Source: Nymphaea colorata (taxonomy: Eukaryota; Streptophyta; Magnoliopsida; Nymphaeales; Nymphaeaceae). From it: 64,000 nt of DNA. Positions 36,201-48,319 of the stretch are shown piece after piece. The stretch is taken from contig NC_045143.1 of assembly GCF_008831285.2 (NCBI RefSeq), positions 3,977,503 to 4,041,502 on the forward strand, written 5' to 3'. The position numbers and the translations under genes are program-made. Numbering within the stretch: position 1 is the first letter of the stretch; each line of letters begins with the position of its first letter. A model generated the notes under the pieces. The model saw only the letters and a list, made by a program, of their open reading frames with translations, did not search any database and was not told the origin of the DNA.

Positions 36201-37480
36201 ATGAACAAATCTGTCTTCTCCGATGCTCTAAAATATAGCTAACTAGTACATACTCGGGACATGTGTCTTAATCTGCTCTTCATTTGAAAGCAATACTGCA
36301 AGCTGACTATTTCAGGATCAAGCAACGTTGTTGAGTTAATAATCAAATGGATATTTAACTATAATGGAGTTATATCTTCCTCAATTGGACATGGAAGGTC
36401 ATTAGAAGATCAAAATGTTTGTGTTGTTTGTGATGATGAATTTGGTACTAGACAATCTCGAATGCCCAAAACGATGGATTGCTACCCACCTCCAGTAAAA
36501 AAAACAAGGGAGCCAACTACAGTGGGGTTGATGGTTTTCAATAATATCGCAGGAAGAAACACTTGGTAAAAGGGGTTGGTCTTTAAGGAGCAACATATAT
36601 ACTGAACAGAATTGAGAAAAATCAGAGCGACATTCTGGGGACATCAGGATTCGACATTGTTCAAAGTTTCTGCGAAGCTTATGCACCTTCAGGTTCCAAT
36701 TACAGAGAATAAAGCTGCTGTATGTTTTTCAGATAACGTTAAAGTTCTTTTCATCCAACGTTGAAAAACTGTATATATGTATCAATCAAATTAGCGCAGA
36801 TAGGTTGCAGCTTGCACCGATAGAGATCATCTATGGACCTCCCCATTGGAGGTTGTTTTGGAAAACATGTCTTTAGTGGTTTTCTCGAATCGTTGCACTG
36901 AAAGAAGAAAAGATTCAAGGGCCGCCAAAAAAGTTGAGTAACAATAAATTAAGAAGACACCAAGTTAATAAATAATAAGAAATTTTACTTGTATATACTC
37001 TTAGTTGGCATTAGTTTCCTCTAAACAGTACTTACTTTACAGATGGAGGAAAAGATTTCTATGTGCTTTGAGAATGTTAAAAAAATTCCAAAACCTGGGT
37101 GCTCTACATATATATAAAGCTCCGCGTGACTAATCATTCTAACTGGCTAATTGAAAGGATGGTTTGGTTCTCTTAAAATGAGAAGGGGCGGGGCACAAGA
37201 ACCGAAAAAGCTTCTTCAAGTGCATGGGAATTTGAAAGGCGTGAAGGGCCGGGACAATGAATGGATGAACTAAATAAGGGTAGCGTGGCCTCCGGAGATA
37301 ATGAAATGAAAGTAGCAGAAGCATCGATGAGCGTAAAGGTCGTCGGTGATCCTCGGAATAGAATAACAGATGGCATCAGATTGATTGATTGAGAGCTAAA
37401 AAGAAGAGAAAATTGGACCTTTTTCTTCCTTTATTAATGTGACGGCCTTTATTCTCAACCATCCTCGATCGTTGCTGCTC
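33240..37480. other. mostly unannotated intergenic DNA
   Basis: Apart from the duplication at 35261-35531, no gene, RNA or clear transposon is recognised. Open frames are below about 95 codons and show no family resemblance. Confidence 0.55.
35261..35531. repeat. tandem duplication, second unit internally deleted
   Basis: Unit 1 (35261-35412) and unit 2 (35413-35531) both start TGCCACTCGTGGCTATGTAA. Both also contain AGGATAATTAAGTTTATTTT and TTTTGCTCCACGGTCAAAAA. Unit 2 lacks about 30 bp from the middle. A TA microsatellite follows at about 35531-35551. Confidence 0.85.
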
Positions 37481-37490
37481 TTCATCGAGC

Positions 37491-37501
37491 ATATATTTAT
37501 A
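37491..37501 (+). promoter_or_regulatory. TATA box of MIR156 transcription unit
   Basis: ATATATTTATAGG lies about 180 bp upstream of the miR156 hairpin, a usual distance for a plant pri-miRNA. The start site would be about 25-35 bp downstream. The array at 52.6 kb has a similar TATTTATA. Confidence 0.55.
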
Positions 37502-37674
37502 GGCCCCCACATACGGACTTTGATCATCGGGACGAGATCACCTCACCTCTACTGATCTTAATTACTTCTTTTCTCGGTTGTAAGGCTAAGACAAGACGGA
37601 GAAGGAGAGTGCGTGCAGTTGGTTCTTGAGGTTTCGTGTAGTGCTGTAAGTTCTATGCCGCAGCAGGTATTGAT

Positions 37675-37769
37675 GGAGGTGACAGAAGAGAGTGAGCACA
37701 CATGGTGTCTTCAGCATGAAAAGTACTCGTGCTCGAAGCTATGCGTGCTCTCTCTCTGTCTGTCACCCC
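37675..37769 (+). ncRNA. MIR156: MIR156 precursor hairpin (single copy)
   Basis: The mature 20-mer TGACAGAAGAGAGTGAGCAC lies at 37680-37699 and matches canonical plant miR156. The opposite arm GTGCTCTCTCTCTGTCTGTC (from 37745) pairs with it. GGAGG and CACCCC extend the lower stem, and about 45 bp separate the arms. miR156 directs silencing of SPL transcription factors and controls the juvenile-to-adult phase change. The hairpin resembles the tandem units at 53.4-54.0 kb, so it is probably a dispersed relative. An identical mature sequence, paired star arm and upstream TATA support function; expression is not shown. Confidence 0.88.
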
Positions 37770-38164
37770 TTTCTCTCTTTTTCCTTTCTCTATCTACAAG
37801 AATTCTTTTCATCTCCTGTCTGAATGGTGCGGGTAAAAGGCCTTAGTAGTAATATCTTGAAAGGTGAGGCAAATGGTACCCCTTTCTCTCTCTCTTTATA
37901 TATATATATATATATATAACTTGTATTTCTTCTTAGAGTTATTTAAGATAGAAAGTGGAGTTAGTCGCTCGATAAAGAAAAAAAAGATTGTTTGCGTAAG
38001 GACAATGATTAGAGAGAGATCAGCCGATCCAATGTTTTGCTTTACATTTTTTTAGATTTCCTTACATACGTCTCTCTTAACAGAAATCCGATGTTAAGGA
38101 CAATGATTAGTGGGAGAGTTTTTCATTACGCCTGCCATCCTTCCTTTTAATGGCTGGCTCCCTA

Positions 38165-38209
38165 GAGAGAGAGAGAGAGAGAGAGAGCCTAAAGAGAGAG
38201 AGAGAGAGA
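38165..38209. repeat. (GA)n microsatellite
   Basis: Two GA runs, about 38165-38188 and 38193-38209, are separated by a few bases. They generate Arg-Glu repeats in short frames, which are not real genes. Confidence 0.9.
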
Positions 38210-38599
38210 AAAAAGATTTCACTGATCCAAAGCATTTATTTCTTTCCTTTTTCCTGTTTTTTTTATTCTTCAGTCCTCACCTCTACATTGGGAACTTCGC
38301 ATCTCTTAACGAAATTTGATTCCTTTCTCTCTCTAGATTAGATTAAACAAAATCGCGCGTGATTCGTTTTGCTTCTTCCATCCGACCGATGCCTTCCCGT
38401 GGTGGTGGCAGCAGCGCGCATTTCCGGCGGGGAGAGCAGGAACAAAACCTGGCCACTGCCATAACACCTCTTTCTCTCTCTCTTCGAGAACCAGGAGCAG
38501 AACCGACATGCATCAGCGCGTGCACTCGACTGCCCCACGTTTCTTGGGGTGCTCCTTATGTTAGATGCCGGTAAAGGGAAGAGGTTTTAATCCTTCATG

Positions 38600-40310
38600 A
38601 TCAGTAAGTGGCAGCACATACTTGGTTCGGATCATGAGATGCTGCTTGATCAACAGGAAACTGTTCAATGAGAAAGAGTTAATTGTCCTTCTCGGCTCCC
38701 ATGGTGCTTTCTTATCGGATAAGAGAGACCCATTGAGTGATCTAACTGGATCTTGGTGGCTTTGTTGTCAAAGAACTTCTATTGAACAGTACTTACCATG
38801 GATTGGTCTTCTATTGTGAACTGTTATCGAGTGTGAAGTACCTTTGGTTACCGCTTGCTCTTGAATGAACCTTGCATTCACTAAAAGTTAGCTAATTGCT
38901 TCCTGAGATGTAATACAAGAATGGCCTTGAAGTTACACAATGTTCCCGTCCAAAGAGAAATCGACAAACACGTAACCAGAGTTTCGTTGGGACTCGAAGA
39001 TGCTTGTTGCCAATTATCAAATCCATTTCTTTTATGTTCAAGATGGGACTTCTTTCCTCAGCCATAAGGAGCAAATAGAGCGTAGAAATGGAGTTTTGAA
39101 AAATATGTAACGAGCAGGAGCAACAATCTGTGTCAGCTTCGTTGCGTGAAAAGTACAGCAATAATTACAAAAATCTTAAAATAAGTGCGTTGCCAATTGG
39201 TTTTCTTTACATGGTCTAATAGGATTTTAAATAACTTGTTTGTAAGTGCATCGTACGTACTTATTTCGTAGTAAACAATTTCAATCCTAAGCAAGTGCCA
39301 CAGGAGATTACATATCTTAAAGGCTGAAAGCCTGAAATCATGGAGAATAAATGACAACCTAAATGGTATTTAAATTAAACGCAAGAAATGAAACTCCTCA
39401 TACAAACTAGGATAATATATTTTTGACTCCACCGAAGAAACGTCAAAGTCGACAGCTTGCACAATGCCGTATATATTCCATATAAATCAAGAGATGACTG
39501 TGGCATTGTAGTTGAATTATTAAAAAACTCATACATGTTACACGAGGAGTCTGTCGACTCCCCTTTCAGATTATCTTGGGTAATTTTAGGAAAAGTAGAG
39601 CATGTGAAAAGAAGAAATATTTCTTTGTACTCAACGTAGAGAGAGAGAGGGAGAGAGAGAGAGAGTTAGCATTGCTCAAGAGTTGGCAGCACGAGAGAAA
39701 AGAACGGCGATGTCTAGAGCAGCACAATTACGAATCAACGGCAGCAACGGGTGAAGAACATTCTTCTTGCAAGAGCAATCTAGCAAAGTTCAATCCTCCA
39801 AGTACCCTCTTCAATCCTTTCAAGGAAGATGTCTTATTATGTACAAGTTCAAATTATGTTTAAGTTCAACCAGTTTGTATTTTTCTGCTAAACAGTACCT
39901 GCTGATCATGTGAGGCTTCTGCTTAATTGGTTGCGGTAAAGCTGAGGAGGAACCAACCAATCGATTGTTTCCATTAACTGATCATGCATTTGGGTATATG
40001 TTCGTGTATAAGTTTTTATATATTAGTAATTGGAGGCTCAAATTGTGCTATTTTAGAACAATACGGGGCGTTCGACGACAGGAAAACTGATACAACATTG
40101 TTTCGTGGATACATTCAAACCAGATTCATAAAATATTGTACTAGTGTTTCTATCACCCTGAAGGTTTGTTTAGCAAATAAAACAGTATATAACTATTCTC
40201 TAAATATGATCGAAAGATTGAGGGAGATTCATAAAACAACTTGAACTTGAGAAAAGTATAATATGAATCCGTTCAGAAAAATTATAAAGGTTAATTTGCA
40301 TTTATAGAGT
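38600..40310. other. intergenic, no supported gene
   Basis: Only short open frames occur, with no recognised domain. A GA-rich microsatellite lies near 39641-39665. Confidence 0.55.
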
Positions 40311-40319
40311 CATGGGGCC

Positions 40320-40428
40320 TTTATTTTTCCTAAGATAATGATATCATCTATCCCAAAACTGAACTTTAATAGAATTCTTATTTAACGACTTAGCCATTTA
40401 TTTTTCCTAAGATAATGATATCATCTAT
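40320..40428. repeat. 32-bp direct repeat pair
   Basis: The identical 32-base unit TTTATTTTTCCTAAGATAAT and following bases occurs at 40320-40351 and 40397-40428, 77 bp apart. The unit contains the palindromic core GATATC. Confidence 0.85.
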
Positions 40429-41552
40429 TAAGTGCATTTAAGTCAAATTCGTCACTCACCATGGGTTTGCATTTGCCGTTAAGCATGACAGATTATCCTA
40501 GATTCTAATTTAATTAAAGACTACGAAATAGGTTCATTGATACCCATAGGGATTGGTCTCCCTATTTGATTATCCATGTCCATCCCGTTAGTTCATTGCT
40601 TTTGCCTTATCGTAAAGGAAGTCACAGTTACGATCTACGCCATGATCGAACATGTTAGTTTATTATACAGCACCAAGGGGTGAACCTGAATAGAACCTTT
40701 TTGTATTGCAACTAATTTTCTAGGTGCCCCACAATTCTAGGAGTTTGTGAGAACCACTTAGAATACACATAACCCACCCTCTTAGAAAGATAATTAGGTT
40801 GTGTTTGGTATCCCTTGGATCTTAAATCACAGATGATCTCAGATCTCAAAATCTATGGGCCCTCACCTGTTGCAATGAGGACTTATCTCTCCCCTCCCCC
40901 TCTCTCTTACACACTGGTAACCATCTCTCTCTATCCCTTCTTCTTCACTGGCCAAAAGAGGAAAAACATCAGCCCAACGCTCCCTCCCTCTAATCACCGA
41001 TGAAGGTATGGTCGATCGAGAGTCTCTCTCTCACAGCTTGCCACTAATAAACTAGTGGCAAAACCACATGTGCTTTATTAACACGGAGATACTTTATTAG
41101 TTTTCACCTTTTTATGTACATACAAGTGCTCTTTAAAGATTGAAATTCAAAGTAACAATGCTCCTTAGCTGGAAACTTTTAGCTCCACCATTGGGTGAAA
41201 CCCTTGGTTAAACTCCCCTCTCTGACCAAAGTCCTTCCTTTTCTATTTGTCCCTCCTTGGTGGCTGAAGGTTTCGCTCTATCTCTCCTCATCGATTGAAT
41301 GATTTTTTGTCTCCCTTCCTTTCCTCTACCGAGACAGAGTTGAGTGTGCTGCTCGATGCATTGCAACATACATACACTAAAAGAAAAAGGGGGACGTATT
41401 TGAAATTATTAAAAAAAAATCTTTTTTATTATTATTTTTTGTTTCCTCTTTTGTCTTTGCAAAAAATTTCTTGTTCTATTTAAGTAAAGGCATTTTCGTT
41501 ATTAATGCATGAAATTTCATGCACAAGCACGACATACATAACCAGCTTAGCC

Positions 41553-41554
<2 letters not shown>

Positions 41555-41585
<31 letters not shown>
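41555..41585. repeat. (CT)n(CA)n microsatellite
   Basis: A CT run passes into a CA run, the same compound type as in PP2C intron 3 but not otherwise related. Confidence 0.9.
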
Positions 41586-41960
41586 TAGCGAGGGATTTCA
41601 ATAGTTGAAAACCTCCTAGGCAAATACTTATACATCAATACAACAATAGAGGATTAACCCTCCCACCATGGCTTCTTGTGGAGATTTGAAATCCAAGCTT
41701 GAATTCTGACTCACCCTCAGATCTAAGATCCTTCTATGTTATGTATGGGTTATGTATGGCCGTGCCTAAGGGCATATCCATTGAAGTAGATTCATCTTTT
41801 TTATCAATCAAAACCTCTTCCCAAATTGTACAAGCTTCTTCCAAAACATACAACTTTCTGGATATAGATGATGATATCTAGACAGATGGATCTTATATGA
41901 ACCACAAGTGAATATATAAGAACCCAAATATGCCGAATCACTCATGTTACGATCTTCTAA

Positions 41961-42070
41961 ATCATTGGTCTCCCCATCTCATAGATATGAAACTCATGGA
42001 ACTGAAATCATTCAGTCCGAGTGCTACATGAAGAACATAAGTTAGATGACGAAATGGGGAGACCAATGAT
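41961..42070. repeat. fold-back with 17-bp perfect inverted repeat
   Basis: ATCATTGGTCTCCCCAT at 41961-41977 is the exact reverse complement of ATGGGGAGACCAATGAT at 42054-42070. The 76 bp loop has further short complementary pieces. The 110-base segment could fold as a hairpin, but it matches no miRNA family I recognise. Confidence 0.8.
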
Positions 42071-42194
42071 GTAACCTCAGTACGAGGGTTATGAAGAGCA
42101 CCTTCAAATAATATACTAGAGATTATATGTTATTATGCTTTAGGTTCAATTACCTTACCTTGGTTAATTAATTCTAAACTTGTTATGGTAGTGC

Positions 42195-42297
42195 ACAATG
42201 AACGAGTTAGGGTTTATTACATATCCTTCTCACTCAACAACAACATTATCAAAGTAAAGTACAATTTTTGAGCACAATGAACGAGTTAGGGCTTAAA
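42195..42297. repeat. short direct repeat pair
   Basis: GCACAATGAACGAGTTAGGG occurs at about 42193-42212 and again at about 42272-42291, in AT-rich sequence. Confidence 0.8.
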
Positions 42298-42848
42298 TGT
42301 GTCCAACACAAACGTCACTCCATCAAGTAACTCATTAACCTTTTTTTTTTGGGTTCTATACTTCAATGGAGTATCAAGAAATGTTTTGCTTGTATGATAG
42401 AGAATATAGGGTTTCTTTTCTACATGTTGCATGAATCCGAGAGTACATTAGATGTATATCACAAATGAGAATCAACTGTTCGGATAACCTTGTAGCTTTC
42501 TGCTCATCACTCAAGGCTATATACTTAACATTTATTGAAGAGACAAAAAAATAGGATAAAGTTGTTTTAATAGATTATTGTCATGATGTCAACTCTCTCG
42601 CCCTTCTTTATATATATATATTGTGGATCATTGATATAAATATTAGAGTTTAATTTGAAAATATGGAAGCCAAACTATTTTTAATTAACCAATATACCCC
42701 TCAAACGAGGAGAGAGAGGGAGAAGAAAGGCCAAACCTTTTCTATGTTGTTTTTCTTATTCGTAGAAATCCTTCTTTTTGTAGTTGGATGCAGCCCTGGT
42801 TTCTTTGGATCCTTTTTTGCTGTTTTGTCATACGGATTGGCATGACAT

Positions 42849-42880
<32 letters not shown>

Positions 42881-43160
42881 CATGAATCTACAAGATTATC
42901 ATCCACCATACGTACCCCCTTCCTCTCGTTTTTCTTATTTCCTTGAATTTATGTTGAGAGAGAAAACCGATATGTCCACCAATCTTGACTACCCTATCTA
43001 CTAAGTTTATCTTTCTCCTTTGACTTGGCATATACAATAAGGAAAGATATAAACCATTACATGTGGTGCCATATTTATGCGAAATCAGGATCCAATTTCG
43101 CTATACATATATTGATAATTGATGTAAGAGCGATTCAAGCTGGTGTACCTACCCACATCT

Positions 43161-43575
43161 GGGTGTGTACAACAAGCCGGCTTGACTTGAACTTAGCTTT
43201 TGACTTTTTTTTTATAAACAAATCGAGCTCGAGGTAAAACTCAAGTTGTAAATGAGTCAAGTTTGAGTTACACGAGCTCGACTCATTTAAACTTGACCAA
43301 CCAACCTCGTGTCTTCCATGTTTGTTAATTTTTTGGGGTATGTAGTTTTGATGAATTTTAACACCTTTTTGTGGTTTTTATTTTTATTTTAAGAAATATA
43401 TGGATCAAATGGCACAAGCATAAATGAGTTAGGCTCAAACTCAAACTTAATTTAGCTTATCAAATCGAACTCGAACTCACTACATAAATCTCGACTCAAG
43501 GCCAAGTCAAGCTTGAGCCAAGCAATAAGAAATTCGTAACTGAAGTCCAGCTCGACATCGACTAGCTCGTGGTGC
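43161..43575. mobile_element. degenerate element with AGCTCG-rich interior, related in style to 479-912
   Basis: The segment opens GGGTGTGTACAACAAGCCGG. Its interior is rich in GAGCTCG, ACTCGAG and AAGCTTGAGC motifs, like the hAT-like element at 479-912. It ends near ACTAGCTCGTGGTGCAG. The right terminus is too degenerate to define inverted repeats or a target duplication. I infer an older relative of the same family. Confidence 0.5.
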
Positions 43576-43599
43576 AGTATTATTCCTACCTACGTCGCT

Positions 43600-46500
43600 C
43601 CAACTACCATTAAAAAAAGTTGCAGGAAGAAAAACAAGTTAATGCCGCCTGAGCCTGACTAGCTTTCGTGTTATCGTCTCTGTAGCGATCTGTGGACTTT
43701 CTTTTGGTGATTAAAGGAGGCATAGGCAAACATCTCTCGAAACAAAAAGGACAAAAGGAAAGGAAGTCACGGAACGCCACGTTTAGCAGTTATGTGTCGC
43801 TCATCCTCCCACGTTTAGCAGTCCTGCGTCACTTATAGCATGGGCAGATTAGAAGTTGCTTCGTTCAAACTTCCAAAGTTGAGGAGTTTGGCCAACAGCT
43901 TGACCTAAAGTCTGAATTATTTCGTCTTCACAACAGGCAAGTCCCATATTAGTTGACGCGACAGCTTGCAGTAATTCTCATTAAATATTTCATGTTCAGC
44001 TGCTCAATGCGTCTGGTTGATCTCCACAGGAAGGAAGAAAAGGTAGGAACCAAAATGCAGCACCTTTTACAGACCTGTACTGGCACCACAGTACACCATG
44101 TGCCATGCTTCCCGCTCAAGCTACTTTTTGACATGACAAACAGAAAAGGCAGCCGCAAAGTGGAAGCTGAGGGTGGAGGAAAAGAAACAAAAGCAAACCG
44201 ATCACGTCAATTCAGAAGCACCAACAGTTGCAGAGCTGAGGACTCTGACCAGACGCTGCAAGGTACAGAGCACCATGGAAGCCTTTGCCGCCTTTCCCAC
44301 CTCTCTATCTTCTTAAAAGATGCATATGGAATGGCGACAGCTGGGGAGGGGGGGGGGGGATCTTCTTGTCCTGTTGGAAGTATATGCTCTGTGCCGTAAT
44401 TGGCATGGAACATAATGGCAGCCTCTCATTCACTGCACCTCATGGACAAAGCAATATTCCAAAAATGGAAAAAAATGGATGGGGAATCTTTTGATGTCGC
44501 CCTTGAGAGCCCGTTTCTGTTGCAATTTGCCTTAAAATTATAGAAGTTATTCAGAGGGCTTGGTGAAAGTCCAGATCTGATGCTGGAAAGTTAAGGTAAC
44601 TGAGAAAAAGGTTAACGAAAGGCTGCTAGATGGTTATTTAAATCTTCATGGCTTCCATGAATTTAATTTTTCTTAACGAAATGATCAGTTTTTGTTCTTT
44701 TAAATCCGTAGAAAGAGACTGTTGACTGTGACATGGTTGAAAACAGGCGTAACATGGAGAATGACAGATGATTTTGGATTCACTATTTAATGATCAACGG
44801 TTGGGGAATAATTGTTGGGGAGATATTTCTATTCTGATTGTAAGGAGATGTGATATTCCATGATGGACGGCTAGGGCTTACTGTGATTGGAATGGGAATC
44901 CATGCATTGCACCTTCACTAACAAAGCTGCTTTCTTCTCACGTCCACAAAAGGAAAAGCATTGAAGAGAATCTTATTGACTGGTGATGGAGTTCCTGTAA
45001 AGCATGCTGAAGGTAAGAATCTCACGCCCTTTATTGACTCATGGGTTCATCATGTTGACATGTTCATGAGAAAAAAAGAGGTGTTTTGGAACATACCCAA
45101 AAAAGCATACATTTTTTTTTTAGTTTAAATGCATGGGCTCCATTTGCTTTTGTGCAAAATGATGAGTAATCCGCTTCTGAAGAAATGGTAAAACTGATGA
45201 GAAACTTATCTATACTGAAAGCAAAACTAGCTTTTTGGTTCATATGATCATGACTCCATGACAAAAATGAAGTTGACCCTCTTATGCAGAAACAGTAAAA
45301 CTGATGTGAAAACTTGTCTAGTGAAAGTAAAGATAGCAGCTAGTATCACAATTAACGAGCATGGGAGCTAGTATCACACTTACGAGAATTGGGTAGAACC
45401 CAAGTGTATTTCAGTAAGGTACACGTGCCCTTGTCATGTACCCATACTCAGTGAACACTTGGATACTTTTTAAATCGAAGTTAATCCAAACTGTTTAATT
45501 TTGTTTGATTTAATTATTTCTAACTCAATTTTTATTTTGTTTTTTAGAGTTATTGTTCATTTAATATATAATGTTTTTATTTAAAAGCACTTATTAAATG
45601 ATGCTATTTTGTGTGTGAGTGTCATGTCATACTTTCGTATCCACATTTTTTAAAGTTGGAGTATGTGTACCTGTATCTTCATGCTAATACCAAAACCATA
45701 CCGGTACCCATGTAACTTAAGGCTACTTATTACATTTTTTTTTGTAAGTTTATTTTTCAATGATTAAAACACGAGCTTGGCATCATAAAGATTTTTTTGT
45801 AACCAGAACAAATTGTTACAGTCTCATGAATAAAAAAAAAAATTAAACATATTGATGTACTTCATAAATCTTTCTTAACTTTTTTTTTTAAACTTCATCG
45901 CCAAAAGAGTCCATAGAAACACCAAAAAAAAAAAAAAAAATCAAGACTTTCGGTATCTTCTGCACGTTGATGACTGGAACCAACCAACCAATAAAAGAAA
46001 AGTACAGATTGACATGTCATCATCACTTGAAGTGGAAACAAATTCCAGCCGGTCCAACATGCGAGGGGTGTCATTTGGGTCCAATCATGCCTTGCAATGG
46101 GTCCCAACAGGCCTTTTTGAGCATGCTGATGAGAAGCTTTTGACTACTCAGGAGTCTCATCCACTGTCCTTTGAAGGTCCCAAACGAGCACTCCAAAAAG
46201 TTGACATGTGATGCATCAGGCCTGCTTTTCCACCAACTGTAATTTTGTCCTCCTCTTCATTGTTTAATCTAAAATATGTGGCCACTGTTGCTTAATATTA
46301 TTTTTTTTCCTCAACATTTTTGATTTGGGAATGTGTAAGTTGGGATGATTTAAAAATCTTCTCTGCTTTAGAAAAAAGATTAGATGCTTTTGGTGTCTTT
46401 TGTTCTACTTAATCTCCTCTTTTAGTTTAAGAATGATCAAGGGTAGGTACTTTATGTGTCATCGAGTTCGGTTTAATTAATGGTAAATATGTGCCGCATG

Positions 46501-47030
46501 CCTTTTGTTCCCTTAGGCAAAGAGAATCTTATTTGTTCAAAGTAAAGGCAAATATGTGCTAGATCTTACCAAATCATGATATCATGTTAACAATGGGTGG
46601 GACAAATTCTGCGTAGGCTAGATGGTTTCTCGCTTTAATTGCTTAATATTATTTCTACTTAGAAGAGGCAATTGTTTTTTGATGTATGAATATCATAGAC
46701 TTATAATATTCTGAAATTTTTTCTTGCAAAAAGATATTCTAAAAACAAACTGCTAAAAGATCGGATCGAACTGTGCCAATAAGATATCGATCATGTGGAG
46801 TATAGATGTTGAAATCATACATGAATATGTTCGATCAGATTTTCAGGACGATGCAAATTATCCTGCTGGGAACTCAGCCTCCTTCCTTTACGATCACATT
46901 TTCTGAAGGTTCTTTGTCTGAAGCCTCACAGTTTTGTACCAGATGATCTGTTGTAGCTACGAAAAAACTCTAGTCAAGTATGAAACTATTGCAGATAGCG
47001 AGATTCTCAGAACGAAAGATTCAGCTTTCC
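43600..47030. other. intergenic, no supported gene
   Basis: The longest open frame here (148 codons from 43953) is compositionally unremarkable and matches no family I recognise. A G-homopolymer of about 10 bases, in GGGGAGGG context, lies near 44349. Confidence 0.5.
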
Positions 47031-48252
47031 TAGAGAGATATATATATATATATATATATTTACGCAACAGAAAGCACACTTCTACGTACACAAAGAACGT
47101 TGCTTGCTATCTAAATGAAGAACATGCCTAGGGGTTGATCATGGAAAGTGGCCAGAGATGCCTAGTCTGTGGGCATGCAGTTGCAGGGTGTGTCCACAGT
47201 ATAAAAATTTCTGTAATCCTATGATACTGGTAGAAAGTGAACCTCTAGACTATGAAGAAGGGACAGAGTGGTGCCTATGTCTAAGAACTCCCCTGACTCC
47301 ACCTTTAATCGAGGACAAGAGAGAGTACGGGAGATTTTCCGGACACAAAGCATGATTGGAATGGCACAGTTCAGGAACAATGGAACGTTATCAATCTCCA
47401 CATAAAAGACATTTTGGGACATGGACGTGGACTGTAGGTCTAGCATGCAGCCATGCACCAGCGAGATTTTGAGGCATTTTTGAAGAGGAAATATATATTT
47501 TTAGAATTTGATCTTTTTCTTTTCTCATGTTCTTTTCCCATGTTTTTCTCTTGTTCTTTTCTCATGTTTTTTGTTTTTATAGGAACCTTTTCCTTTTGAC
47601 AGATCAGGGGTATTCGAGTCATTAAAAATTTACATTAGGTCTCCTCATAATTCTAATGCAAGATCGCAGGAAGATTCTTTAATGCTTTTTATTTACATAA
47701 TGGTGCCTCCATATCGTTTAGTTTATTACATATTGGTGCTACAAACTTTTGATTCAAGACGTTATGTCGCTCACTTGATGATTTTGCTGATTATGCATTC
47801 CCAACATCGGCCGGAATGTTTGGCCAGAAAACTCTATTAATTACTTGACGACAATGTTTGGCCAGAAAACATTCAATACCCTTATCATAATTATGAAGCT
47901 AACGGTCTCCTCGGTGCTTGTCTAAAACTTAAAAGATTATTAAACCAAGAGGCAGGTGCCCACCGGGTAGTCAAGCACTTCATGTTGACCTGAAATAGTT
48001 CAGGTGGAAGTGTTTGTATCGAAGTTGGGCCCAATCTAGCCGGACTAATAGTTAATGTGTCAGTTTGAATTGTTTATTGTATAAAGTACCCTCATTTTTC
48101 TCTCTCTCTTTCTCTCTCATATATATATATATTTATATGAGGAGCTGAAATTCTCTAACTATTTTTAGTTCCGTTTAATCATAACCACCCTCAATACAAT
48201 GCATCAGATTAAAAGATTTTCCCAATCAAACTTAACAGGATAATCTATAAAT

Positions 48253-48256
<4 letters not shown>

Positions 48257-48315
<59 letters not shown>
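48257..48315. repeat. (TA)n microsatellite, 59 bp
   Basis: An uninterrupted TA run, the longest in the window. It is likely length-variable and may be misjudged by sequencing. Confidence 0.98.
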
Positions 48316-48318
<3 letters not shown>

Positions 48319-48319
48319 T

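Noticed and set aside
37139-37376. Short - strand open frames with Pro/Arg-rich ends that could suggest a small secreted peptide
   Set aside because: No signal peptide, no conserved peptide motif, and two overlapping frames of similar length.
43953-44399. 148-codon open frame on the + strand
   Set aside because: Low-complexity end (Gly run), no recognisable domain, no splice context, and a competing frame on the other strand.
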